A stretch of DNA of 64,000 nucleotides from Piper betle (lineage: Eukaryota > Streptophyta > Magnoliopsida > Piperales > Piperaceae), in contig JAURVB010013132.1 of assembly GCA_033002965.1 (NCBI GenBank), forward strand, positions 173,086 through 237,085, read 5' to 3'. Position numbers and translations under genes: made by a program. The notes under the pieces are model-generated. The model made no database searches, was not told where the DNA came from, and saw only the letters and a list, made by a program, of their open reading frames with translations. Each line of letters opens with the position of its first letter. Position 1 is the stretch's first letter. Positions 49,101 through 60,731 of the stretch are shown here, one piece after another.

Positions 49101-52100
49101 ATAAGTCAAATTCATGTCTAACTGCTTATACCACAAGAATATTACAATTATGCTATCTCAAGTTAACAATTTAAAAGCTTTTTTGTTTGTTTATAATTAA
49201 AAAAACCTTTAGATTGCTCTTGGATTTCCTCTAATAGATTCTCTTCATCCAACAAAGTAAGTTGTAGTTTAGGAATTTCTTCTTCAAGCTTTGGAATCAA
49301 GTTAGTCAATTCCTCAGATTCTTTCTTGATCTCTTCGATTTTAGCAGAATCCTACAAAGCATAAATAACAAAAAGTAGAAAGATTTTAACAAATAATAAT
49401 ACAACTAAAACTAGCAATATGAAATTGGAGCCGCATAAAATTAGGATCAACCTTTTCAAGCTTGTCTTCCAATTTCTTGATCTTTTGCTTCTTATGCTTC
49501 AAGTCTTCTCTGTATTTTACATCCTGCCTTTCAAATTCTTTGAATTCCTCTTTACAGGCCCTAAGATTACTATCAAGTTCCTAAGAAATAAAGAAAAAGA
49601 TGTAGAAGTCGTCAGCAATTGTAGGCATTAATTGCATTTAAAAAAAAATGTTATACACTATAATAAATGTGTTTATGGTAAAATCAACAACAAAATTGCA
49701 TATACGTTTGTGATATAGATAATTTTCTTGATAATAATCACTGAGTTCACACTTGTGACTTAATGAAACCTGTTGGCATTGTCATTGACGGGTTCATGAC
49801 CAGTTTCTCCACAGGTTACTAACAATTGAACACACTGATTCTATGCAACAAATTTGTAGTCTCAAGAGATGTACTAAAGAAGAAACTTTAATAAAAGCAT
49901 TAAAGACTAAGGAAGCATGAAAATATATCATCATTAATAGTAAGAAGGCTTTGACTAAGTAAGAACAAAACTACAATTAAAACTAACCAAACTAATATAA
50001 AATATCCTAATACTTGTCCTACATCACTATATATCATTTAGTCAAGTCTAACACAAAAAGATTTCAAACAAAGAATAAAGTAGAAAGGATAAGAACAAAA
50101 TCACTTCATGTGAATTCATCTTAGACACTCCCATGAAATATATAGATCTAGGCATTAAAGGTTTTAGCAAATGCTATCATCAAAAGTACAGATAAATCAA
50201 AGGTACTTATTTAAAAATTTTCAGTAATGCACATACCTCTTGTCTTTTCAAGTATTTATCATGCACAAGCTCAAGATCCTTCAATATCTTTGAAGTTTGA
50301 CGAATCTTATCCCTAAACCACAAATAAGTCAGCACATAACCACATACTAAGACAATGAACAGTTCAAAATTTCAAATACAATCTTTTTCTTAAATGAAGC
50401 TACCTTTCATTTTTCAAATTTTCCTCCATGTTAGTCAAATTTCGTTGCAGCTCATTCACTTCGGAACTAGCTTCATCATGAGCCAATACAGTAGCTTTTT
50501 CTTGCCATTTCAAAAGTGTAAGCTCCTTCAGTACAAATGACTCTGCCTCATTTTTAACAGCCTGTGAGATAGAACAATTAAAATGTCACATAAAGTGGGG
50601 CCACTGGTCAACAAACAGAAACGCATGAGGCATCCATACCTCTAAATTGTCTCTTTCTTTTTCTGCTAGCTTTACCATTTGCACTACACTAGACCTTTTC
50701 TCATTAAGGCTTTCTAACCTAAAAAGACATATCACCCAAAAAAAAAAAATTAAACCAATAAAAAATTAGGCGTAGTAACAAATAAAGCAACTAATATTAT
50801 ATTATCAATGCATACAAAATGTGTAGCAGTTCAAACATAAGTTTTAAAAGTTTGAAGACTTAATTTTATAGTGATACTCCCATCCTTCAATAATGTCACA
50901 AGTCTGGGCATCTACATGCACATTGTCAACATATAATGGAAACTCAGAAGTATTATAGTAAGGAAGTGGAACCAAGAATTTCAGGTATGTTAAATAGATT
51001 ACTAAAAACCAATAAAGAATGAGCTTTAGATAACAACAGCAACGTTTGTTTTGAAGTAAAGGTGTCATTAATCTAATCTGAAAAGTGACAGCAACCTTCT
51101 CAAGGCTTCACTGAAAATACAATTATCACACAGTAAATAAAAATAAAGATGGAAACCAATTTATCCATTAAAACAACAATAAACAACAGAAAATGAATAA
51201 CTGCATTCTGTTTTTTAGGTAGTTCATATCACAGATGTCATTTTAATATGGTAAACTACCATAAACTCACACCTTTGTGATGTGCAAGCAAATTCTCAAC
51301 ATTTTGGTGCCTAAGTCAGTTTACAACAAATCACACAAATGAGATACTGGTACTTCAAAGTTCAATTATATCAATTCATTTTGACTAAAATTTAGAACAT
51401 AAAATCTAAAAATGTAGACACAAGAACTTCCAGAGTAAAATTTACTTTTGTTTGCAACCCCAGATATAGGAGAACATGATTATAAAGTATGCAGCTACTA
51501 TTATAAAACAAAAAAATCACCCTATTACAGAATAATTGGTCTAAAAAGAAATAAGGTGAATCATGTGCATGCAACACATATATAACTAAGGAGGGAAAAT
51601 TCATAAACCAATGTGATATCCATTTTCAAAGTTTGATGTTCAAGATTGCTAGTAACCGTATTAGTTTCTGATTATTGCAAAAAGGGGAATGTGTAAATAC
51701 AGAATTGCAAAAGGACCAACTATATTCACTGAAAGTGGATTATCATTTACTGCTAAATATACAATTAAAATATAAGGACATTTAAAAGATTTACTCTTTA
51801 TAGGACTCTTCAATCTTTTCGACATATTGATTTGTGCCAATTATATCCTCGAGATACTCAAGAAATCCTTCATCATGAGGCCCTTGTGCCTTTGGTTTCA
51901 TCAACGAAATTTGCTCAACTTCCCCCTACATTTAAAAGGCCAATTAAAAAAGTTTCTGCTTGCCAAACTGCATAACTATAAGTAAGCAATTAAAATTTCT
52001 TCACACTTGGAGGATCAAGAAACGGTTATTGTCCAAGTCAACTCCTTTTCCTTTAAGCTTCTTCGTGACTTCTGTGAAGTTGCTTCCACAATCATTTATG

Positions 52101-53441
52101 TAATACTTTGAGGAGTTATCTCGAAAAGCAGTTCTTGTTATCATAAAATCAGTTCCATCAACAACTTCATATGAACCATCATCCTACAAAAACGAGATGC
52201 AGAATCCTATTTTACTTGCAGGGCACCAGTGTTTTTAATTTTCTTCTGCCATGGAAGCCCCCAAACACACCAAGTAACAAGAAGGAAAATAAATATACCA
52301 AGTCGACAATCTCTTGGAAAAGAACAGATACACTTGCACTGTCCAAATTCTGATGGTTTGTGGAGTTATGTATCAACTCAGAGACTTTGTTAAGCCGCAT
52401 CTATAGGATAAGCAAAGATAATTATAATCATAATCAGTTGCCAGGGATAAAATGAAAAAAAATTGCATCACAAGAAGGCTGCATAAGCTTAAAAAATTAC
52501 AATCAGATTGAAATTTTAACCACCATCATAACATCTTCTTAGCATCAAGCGATTAAACTAGTGATTCAAATTAGCTAAATAATTATTATGAAAAAACACA
52601 ACTATATTTTTCAGACAACATATATATCAAAACTATGATCAGATTAAAAGATTAAACAACAACATAACATCTATTTTAGCATCAACCCTGAAACAACACG
52701 CTTGCAATCAAACCAGTGCTTTTAATCACATAAATAAAGTATAATCGGATGGAAAGATTAAACACCACCATAAACATCTTTTTAGCTGCAACCCTGAAGC
52801 CGCAAGCTCACAATCAAACCAGTGGTTCTAAGTAGCTAAATAAAGTATACCCAGATTGAAGAAACTTAAACAACATCACATCTTGTTAGCATCATGAGCA
52901 CTGAAACTGCATGCTAGCGAACTAATTACTACGCTAACCATCAAAATATGGTTCTAACTATCTAAAATAAATGTAAACAAATCACCTGCTTTGCTCTCTT
53001 GCCAAAGACGAACAGCATGGCATCAATAACGTTGCTCTTCCCGCTCCCATTTGGTCCCACCACCGCGGAAAAGCTCTGCAAGCACAATCACAACCCAAGA
53101 TCAAAACTTTCTACACCGATTCTTCCTTCCCGAGCTCAACCACAAAACTAATCCCCCCCCTAAAAAGAGATGAGAGAGAGAGAGAGAGAGAATTCTTGCC
53201 CTCCAAGTTCTTCAACCAATTCCTAAAAAACCGGAAGAAGAAAGAAAACCCTAAGGGGACGCTCACCTTGTGGAAGGGACCGACGCGCTGCTCGCCGGCG
53301 TAGGACTTGAAGTTCCTGAGCACCATATCCTTGATCACCAGCCGGGGAGGCTCCGCGGCCGCTGCCCCCGCCGCCGCCGCCGGAGGAAGCGGCGGCCGGG
53401 CTGCTAGACTCCCGGACTCGATGAGACGCCGCCGACGGCAT
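41330..53441 (-). CDS. SMC4: SMC4, condensin complex ATPase subunit (28 exons)
   Basis: The protein of about 1,250 residues is collinear with plant SMC4 (CAP-C). It has an N-terminal ATPase half-head with Walker [10 protein letters not shown], a long coiled coil, a hinge, a second coiled coil, then signature LSGGEK and Walker [11 protein letters not shown]. With SMC2 and CAP-D/G/H proteins it forms condensin, which compacts and resolves chromosomes in mitosis and meiosis, in the nucleus. All 27 introns keep GT..AG. Exon lengths fit the protein except for single-base errors in exons 1, 10, 14, 22 and 23, all at homopolymers, so the real gene is probably intact. I chose the ATG at 53441 ([13 protein letters not shown]..): it gives a normal-length N-terminus if one G of a G5 run is surplus. 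An in-frame upstream ATG at 53608 would add an odd hydrophobic stretch. Confidence 0.93.
42232..42290. repeat. (GAA)n/(GA)n microsatellite in SMC4 intron 25
   Basis: GAAGAAGAAG units followed by about twelve GA repeats, inside the intron at 41805-42388. Confidence 0.85.
43323..45910 (-). other. SMC4: SMC4 exons 17-23: descending coiled coil
   Basis: Exons: 17 45734-45910, 18 45376-45459, 19 45082-45291, 20 44918-45007, 21 43867-43988, 22 43504-43658, 23 43323-43431. Conserved pieces are [18 protein letters not shown] (17), [13 protein letters not shown] (18), the coiled coil [15 protein letters not shown] (19) and [18 protein letters not shown] (23, after allowing for one surplus base at 43380-43383). 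Exon 22 is one base short at 43574-43579. Intron 20 is 929 bases. Confidence 0.9.
46006..47560 (-). other. SMC4: SMC4 exons 14-16: hinge domain
   Basis: Exons: 14 47428-47560, 15 46666-46824, 16 46006-46311. Exon 14 has [20 protein letters not shown], the core hinge strand. Exon 15 has [14 protein letters not shown] and [10 protein letters not shown]. Exon 16 has [20 protein letters not shown], the SMC hinge exit. The hinge pairs SMC4 with SMC2. Exon 14 is one base short at the run 47456-47461. An (AT)n tract at about 47677-47696 is intronic. Confidence 0.92.
48285..50718 (-). other. SMC4: SMC4 exons 6-13: ascending coiled coil, start of hinge
   Basis: Exons: 6 50640-50718, 7 50404-50561, 8 50237-50312, 9 49452-49580, 10 49207-49353, 11 48950-49080, 12 48611-48763, 13 48285-48474. 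The product is Glu/Lys/Leu-rich with heptad character. Conserved blocks include [13 protein letters not shown] (exon 7), [14 protein letters not shown] (exon 9), [14 protein letters not shown] (exon 11) and [14 protein letters not shown] (exon 13, hinge start). Exon 10 is one base short at the run 49319-49322. Intron 5 (50719-51794) is the longest in the gene. Confidence 0.9.
51795..53441 (-). other. SMC4: SMC4 exons 1-5: N-terminal ATPase half-head
   Basis: Exons: 1 53267-53441, 2 52986-53075, 3 52299-52400, 4 52007-52183, 5 51795-51925. Exon 1 ends ..[19 protein letters not shown]. Exon 2 holds Walker A ([18 protein letters not shown]). Exon 3 starts [13 protein letters not shown]. Exon 4 contains [11 protein letters not shown] and FLILQ. 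Exon 5 is [20 protein letters not shown] followed by [11 protein letters not shown], an SMC4 hallmark. Intron 1 has a (GA)n tract at about 53168-53190. Confidence 0.92.
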
Positions 53442-55074
53442 CGCTGCCTCCTTGTTCCGAGAATTGGGGCTGGAAATGCGGGGACGAGCACCGGCGAAGA
53501 TCGCCCGATCGGAGGAGGGGAGATGAGCAAAAGTGAGGGAGGGAAGGGCGGGAAAACGAAACAGAAATGGTTTTGAAGCCAATTTTTAAACACCGGACGG
53601 CGGTTCAAGCATTATAAAGCATCGGTTGCTCCTACTCGTCCAACCCACGTTCAATTAGATTTCAAACTTATAAATAAATTAATATTTTTTTAATCAATAG
53701 AAAAATTATTTTGTCACTAATATTTTATTAAATTAAAATATCATAATTTTCTTTGTACTAACAAATCAAATTAAAATATGATAAAATTATATTTATGCAC
53801 ACATTTTATTCGGCCCAATTTAATTAGCCTGAGTTAAAATAACCCACTCCCGGAGTATAATTTAATCAAGGCCCACTTGAATGAGGTCGAGTAAGCCCAG
53901 TCCAAGGCCCATGTTGTAGAAGATGATGAGATCAAATTTTGGAGATACGGGTAGTTGAGAAATTTTGGGAAAGACTATTCAATCTTTTTATTGCAACAAA
54001 AACTTGATTCAAGGAAACAAATCTTGTAACCGGGGTGTAAACGAGCCGGACGAGCCGAGTTGGGATATTTTTGAATTCAACTTAATTTTTAGCAAGTATG
54101 TTTGAACTTGTTTGACTGTATTATGGGTTGAGCCAAACTTGTCTAAAATTTATGGTGTTTAGGTTTAGCTTGTGTTTGGCTTACTTTGTTTTTAAACAAA
54201 GCGAATATTTGTAGTTAGCTTGTGCTTGACTTATATAGGATCAAAATTTTTTTTAATACTATAAATTAAATATGACCTCAATAGTATTGACAAGTCGAGT
54301 TTAGCTAAGTTTTTCGAATTTGAATACATCGAGCTCGAGTTTCAAGCCAAGCCGAGCAAATACTTCTTAGCTCAAACTCTATTCGTTATTTAACAAACTA
54401 TCTATTTTAAGCCGAGTATTTTTTCGAGTATAAAATTAACAAATACGAGTTCAAGCTTAATCGAGAGCTAAACTTAAAATACTTAGAGAGTAGGTTGGGG
54501 TTGTTTACGTCTCTATCCTCAACAGATGAAATCACCACTATCTACAAATATAACCATCCCTTCGTGGGAAAACTTGCAATGAAAGAAGGCTTTCTTTCCC
54601 GTTGTGCACATGCTAATTGCTTGACGTCACCATGCCATCTTGTTGACAGCCGCCCTCCTCTACCATCTTGCCGCCTTGGAGAGCTGTGGAGCATTGCCGG
54701 AGTTCAACCGAAGCCTTGCTGTGAAGTCATGGAGTTCTCCCCGCCTGGGCGTTGCCTTGGAATTGGAGTTTTGTCGGTCGTCAGTGCACCTGCTCGTTGC
54801 CGGCATGAAGAGGAGAGTTCTGCCGCACAGCGCGTCTTCTAGCTTGATGCATAGGAGCACGCCAAAACAAAGTCGCACAGGGCCCCTCACTACCAACGTG
54901 CCATGTTGGAGCCTTGCATGGGATAGGAGAGTAATATCCTTACTTTTCAACGATTAATTTTAAATTTTAAATAATTAAAAATTAATTAATAATGAAATAT
55001 TTTAGAAAAACCCGATGGAAGCTTCAAAAATACTTAATGGCTAAGTAAACAATTTGATAATTCTATAAAGCATA
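53442..55074. other. SMC4 promoter side and spacer
   Basis: Minus-strand TTTATAATG (about 53612-53620) is a TATA-like box about 175 bases upstream of the chosen SMC4 ATG. Beyond it is AT-rich spacer. The plus-strand open frames at 54495-54957 are GC-richer than their surroundings but match nothing I know. Confidence 0.35.
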
Positions 55075-56484
55075 TATTAAGACCCGTGACGTCATAATTA
55101 TATATTAGTAAATTAGTTGGTTCAATCATCGATTTATGAGTGATATAGGTCAAATGTACCCAAGTATATAATGATAATGTCAGAATGATGATAAAAAATG
55201 AGTTATCAGTGCATACATTTTTTTACGTATTGATCGTAAAATTATTTTTAGGTTGAATAACACATTAAGATGTGTTATAGAACAGTTTGGTATTTTACTT
55301 TGATTTTTTATGTTTTATGCAGTTATAGAACACATCATTTAGATGTTTTGATACATATAATATTTTATTAGATTTTTACCTGGATTTTTTTTGATTTATT
55401 ATAAGTTAGTTATTATTTTTGAAACGAGTCAAAGTCGAGTCAACTTTTATTTACGAGACAACCCAAGACATCACCCTGACCTTTCTTCCTCCCTAAACCC
55501 CAACACTGCCCGATGTTTCCCTCATCCTTCCACCGACGTCACCTCCAGCTGCCGCATTGCCGTTGATAAATACCGCTGCCTCTACCGAAACTCTGCCGAG
55601 CCACCCCCTAGCCATCTCAGCCACCGCCTTGGCCTCCACAATGCATGAGACCCACATGATCACACAGTGCTTGCGAAGCTAATTCACCATCGTCCGAGCT
55701 GCTCCACCGCCGCCGTGTCACCGACACCTCCTCTTTAAACCCCCAACCATTTCCCCAACACACAGCATCACCACCGAGGCCGGCCAAGGGCCAATCGAAC
55801 AAGCCAACTTGATGCTACCGCTGGCACATCATCACCGCCATTGTCGCCCTCACCACCACTACCACCACTGGGTCAAGCTCACCGAGTCAGTGCCAACCAA
55901 TAACCCCAATTGCCTCGTCGGAAAATTGTCAAAAAAACACCAAAAACTGCTGGAAAATCGGATTTACTGGAATTCGCCAGATCTTTCGCCGAATTTATCG
56001 AGTCAACCCCGATCTAACTTCGGACACCGCCAGGTGCCAAATTCGAGTCTTAAGCCACGCGACAAACCCTAGCTGTTACCAAGTGGTGATGACGTAAGGT
56101 ATAATTAACTTTGACTTAATTACTTAAAAGTAATAATTTTTAGTACAACATGCTAAGATTGATTGATTGATGTGTGTTAAATATTTTATTTTTAATAAAA
56201 ATGAATTGCGTGATTGAATTGTATTAAAATGAGTGCTAAAGAACTAATTAAGTAAATTAAGTAAGTATCATAATCTAATGCAAAGTAGTGTAGGAAATTT
56301 GATAGGGATTGACTTGTAGTTTGACATGATGTGTGCCTTGATATGTGTGTGCTATATGATGTATGAATAGATCATTAGCAGGCATTAGCTTTAAGTGTTA
56401 TGTGTAGGTACAGAATAGTAGCTTATCGCCTAGGCGTATGGACATGATTATAGTTTCTATTAGGTTCATTTAGGACTCGCTTCT
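55075..56484 (+). repeat. Chromovirus-family LTR, 5' half, decayed
   Basis: Starts TATTAAGACCCGTGACGTCA, matching the family LTR start (TGTAAAACCCGTGAC). It follows the young LTR through the C-rich block and GGTATAATTA to TTCATTTAGGACTCGC, about LTR position 1550. It then stops where an inverted LTR begins at 56485. More diverged than the young copies. Confidence 0.75.
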
Positions 56485-58815
56485 TGTAACACCCCAAATC
56501 CGGTTCACACTCGTGAACCAAACCAGCATGTTATAGGCCCCGCTTAGGTTGGCTAACCCGAACCCAACTCGCACGGATCTAATCTCAGGGTCTTAAGATG
56601 AAAATACGACTCATCATACATGGATGAATGCTTAGAATCCTAACATGATACTATATGGATGATATTTAAAGTAATTCATACAATAATACGATTACAATCA
56701 AAATCAATAAAAATTCTAAAATAAAACGGACAGAGTCTCCCCTAAAAGTGCAATTAGGGTCCACCCTGTCAAAATAATATATATAAGTATATATGCGTAT
56801 ATCAACAATTTCATTCACACACAATCTAATATACTGTAAACTCAGTATAGAACTTGGGTCTCAACCCAGAACGCTTCCACTGCGCAATCTATTCATGTTT
56901 CACATTCTATCATCATGTCTTAACATTTAATCATGTCACATCATCATGTCTCAAGTATTTAATCACACCATTCACCATATAATGACATCATAAACACAAT
57001 ATAACCACTCAATCAACTGACATGTGTGTAAGCGACAATAGTGCTCCTCCGTCCAAACTGGCTCTTCCAACTCGTGATTATTACCTACATATAGTATAAA
57101 AACTTGTCAGTAAGTAACAAGTGTTACTGGTCCGGAAAATAAAATAACTATAACAAGCTGGATATGAGAGCAAACTCTCATATGAAAGAAACATCATATA
57201 CTCCTCATGAACACTCTGAAGGGCACCTACTGAGGAGCCACTAGGCTGCAGGCCCGGTAGCATCCTGAACTGACGGATCTTTTGCTACTGATGCCTCTCT
57301 AGACAATTTCTTACTTTATTTTCTAGTCTCAAATCCTAAACCCTCTCCTTACCTCCATATTTCTCCTGGCCTTGAGCACAAAGGCTGAGTACTCTTAGGC
57401 AATTGCCTTTAGTACCCTTTAAACCACAAGTCTGGACATGCTCTGTACTAAATAGTACTCGTAAACCTCCACGTTCTCCGGGTGTGAGGAACTCAAATGC
57501 GGAGTTGTCAGGATCCCTTGGGAATGGAAAAGTCCGCTGCACTAATCCAAAGCCCGCTTTGACTGTCACGGCATCCACTCATGGTACGTGCAGTCGGTTT
57601 CTCTATCTCTTGTCTCACTAAAAACTCGATAAAATTATATATATAGGCCTGGGAATGGATTTATATAATAGGCCCGAAGACAACTAATGGTGGATCTTAT
57701 TTTCGAAATCATCCTCGAGGGATCTCATCCTTAAGGGGTTATTAATCTGGAAAACTGTTCAGTTAAATAGCCCGAGTTAAGTGAGATCTAATAAAACACC
57801 ACTTAACCCATCCTGCAAATAATAAAATAAACATACAATAGAAGAGAACGTAAAATAGAGACGAGTCCTAAACGGACCTGGTAGAAGCTCCAAGCATGTC
57901 ATCGTGCCTAGGCAGCGAGCTCCTACTCCGTACTAATACATCAAAACTAAATACTAATGCCCGCTAACTAAATGATGCATCACACACAATGAACATCACA
58001 CTCAAAATACAAACAGCATCCAGCTACAGCCAAATAATCATAAATGTAAAAATAATTCTAACTCACCCTATTCATACTAATTTTATTACGATTTTTTAAG
58101 TTACGTCATAGTCACTTATCATGCTCTCATTAATCATTTACTCTTCATTCACACTTAATCTCATCATGCAACTCATCATTTCATCCATAATTAAGCATTA
58201 TTCACATCAAATAATTAACCCTAGCATGTTGTGCTAACAATCATCAAGTTTAAATTATAAATTCAGAGGTAATTATACCTCACGTCATCGGTGATCTGCA
58301 ACGGCTAGGGTTTCACCGCACATTTCTAAGCTCGAGTTCGACTCTCATTGACATCCGAAGTTTGATTGGGGTCAACTGGATGAGCTTCGTAGAAGATTTG
58401 ATGAATTCCAGTGAATTCGGTTTTCTAGCGATTTTCCAGCAGGTTTTAATAGTTTTCTGGCAGCTTCCAGCAGTTTTTCGGTGTCCTTTGCCGGCAATGT
58501 CTACTGGCTGGAAAGTGGTCATATTAGATACCCTTGGAACCGGCTCGATAGCCCGACGCATCTACAACGTCGGCATTGCCAACGGAGGCAGTGGCTCGTC
58601 TAAAAATGCCTAAAACAGAGCAGCGGGGATGGGTGAAGAAATTCAGCCGCTTGGGTAGCGATGGCCTCCACTCCGATCAGGAAAGATCATTGGTTGGTCG
58701 AGGGTGTCGAGGCTACCACCCGATCATGGTGGCGACGCTCACCGACGGCAGAATCGGCGACGTAATTGAATGATATGCTTTAGAACTATCAACCCACCCA
58801 AACTGCCTGTAACGC
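56485..58815 (-). repeat. Chromovirus-family LTR, inverted, near complete
   Basis: Starts TGTAACACCCCAAATCCGGT at 56485, the exact complement of the family LTR end. It runs on the minus strand through the CTCGAGG, AGCTCGCTGCCTAGG and GGTATAATTACC landmarks to GTTTGGGTGGGTTGATAGTT near 58800, so only about the first 230 LTR bases are missing. It resembles the inverted LTR at 14671-16284 more than the young element. Confidence 0.75.
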
Positions 58816-59640
58816 ATAAAAGACAATTTGATTAGGAGACATATTTCTCTGGGTGATAATCAATGTCTTTTATGTTTAAATGCTCCCGAAACAGTTCGTC
58901 TTTTCTCTCGCTGTGAAGTCATCAGGACAATTCTCTTTGTTGTAGCCGGAGTTAAACTTCAGGAATTGAATTGTTGCAGACCACTTGACATCATACTCTG
59001 TTGTCTTCACTATTTGTTTGCAATGAACAACCCAACCTTGGTTCTAACTATTCACACAACTCAACGTTGGTTCTAACCTTCCTAGTTGTGGCTGATGAGA
59101 TTTGGAGACTTAGGAACAATTTGATTCTCACAAGAGATGCTAATACTGACATATATGCTTTAATTTCTAGATCTCGCACAAGACTTGCTTCTTATGAGCT
59201 GATACTACTGCTAGTCTTTTTCAAGATTTGCGCCTAACATAATAATTGCATCGAGCCAACCAATAATAATCAATCTGTGTTTCTCTTTTGATGGAGGATT
59301 TGTAAATGGTCCGTCATCTTGGGGATTATGTCTTTGATGTTCGGCCCTCTTGTTTACGTGCAAATGGAGGAACCGGCATGGGAGCCAAAAATTTCGAAGA
59401 TTCAGAACTGAGAGCCTATCAGAAGGCTGTACATTATGCTTCGCACGCATGTTTTGACTCAATCGTCTTGACATCTGATTCTCAAAATACTGTTAACTTC
59501 ATTTTGGGAAGGAAGATTATAAATTATGGGAAAACTTTGCTCTTGCTAATAGACGTAAAACATGGTGTAAAAACCTTAATGCTTCTATGAGATGGGGGCC
59601 AAGACATGAGTATTGCTGCGCACATTCAGGCGTCGAATCC
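58816..59640 (+). pseudogene. LINE-type retrotransposon tail: zinc-binding and RNase H-like relic
   Basis: SLGDNQCLLCLNAPETVRLF (about 58850-58910) is the zf-RVT domain that follows reverse transcriptase in plant LINEs. DEIWRLRNNLILTRD (about 59095-59140) is the usual link, and SELRAYQKAVHYASHAC..VLTSDSQNTVNFILG (about 59405-59510) is an RNase H-like (RVT_3) domain. The pieces lie in different frames with stops between them, so the copy is dead. Confidence 0.7.
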
Positions 59641-60731
59641 TTAGCTTAATGAGCTTGTCTTGTTTAAAAATACAGAAAAAAGGTTCACCAAGCAACGCTT
59701 TGATCTACGCTTAAAAAGAATGCTCGGAAATTCAACAAACCCAAGTTATATATGCATAACATTTTAGCCAAGATCATTAAGTAAAGGCTTCTATTTATTA
59801 TTAAACATTCAACAAATCTATTTTATGTATGCATCACTTTTAGAATTCTATTACTATTCTGAATCTTGCACTTATTAATTCCAAAAAAACCAACCAAGAG
59901 CGGTTTGGCTTGGCGAAAAAAATTGCCAAACCTAAAAAATATAAGACGCAATATTTTGCACATAAGAAAAAGAATTATCTCAGGAATTTTTAAATTTTCT
60001 AATTTTTTTCAAAATAAACCATGATCATTCTCCACAAAAACTCACATTAACTAGACAATTTGCTTAGGAAATAAAATGAATTTATATATGTTTCATCCAT
60101 GGCACCCAAAAGGATCCAAAATAACAATCGCAAAGGACACTAAACAATACCTACGCCGTACAAAATACCCAAAAGCAGGAAATGATTTTCTAAGACCCAT
60201 ACCATTGAGGATACAACACCTAGCGTCCTAGTATATTTAACAAATCCCCTCCCAAACTTCAGATTTGCTATGTTCCCTAATATACAGTTAATAATTCTTT
60301 AACCTCATGAAAATAAATGAAAATCTGTCCACGGATGGCTAATTGCCAATCATTATTAGGATTCAAAAATCAGACTGACGAGAATTAGACGTATGAACAT
60401 AACAAATAAGATTACAGAGCGTTATCCATGTCAACATGGTTTCATGAAAATAAGCTCAAATATAGGGTCATCGATAAGTTCCCGCACATCACACATCTGC
60501 AACAAGTTCCTAATATTGCCTCCTTAAAAATCCTCATTCACTTTCAAACATATAACAATAAAGTTACGACTACAGCTTCTTAACTAAACTACTCAAAGAA
60601 ACCCATAATATGATGGAAAACCAGCAAAAATGCCTAATGGAACAAATTAAAATAGGATATAGCCCCTGAAACCAAAACACATTATGCACAGCTTCAAGAA
60701 CATTTAAAGAGCACCACCTTCTGCATTTAGC
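59641..60731. other. Spacer and probable 3' untranslated region of RPS15
   Basis: AT-rich, no coding segment. The few hundred bases next to 60731 probably carry the ribosomal-protein mRNA end. Confidence 0.4.

Noticed and set aside
53267..53608. SMC4 start at the in-frame ATG 53608
   Set aside because: It would add a Phe/Pro-rich N-terminus unlike any SMC4, whereas the ATG at 53441 gives a normal acidic/Ser-rich start if one base of a G run is surplus.
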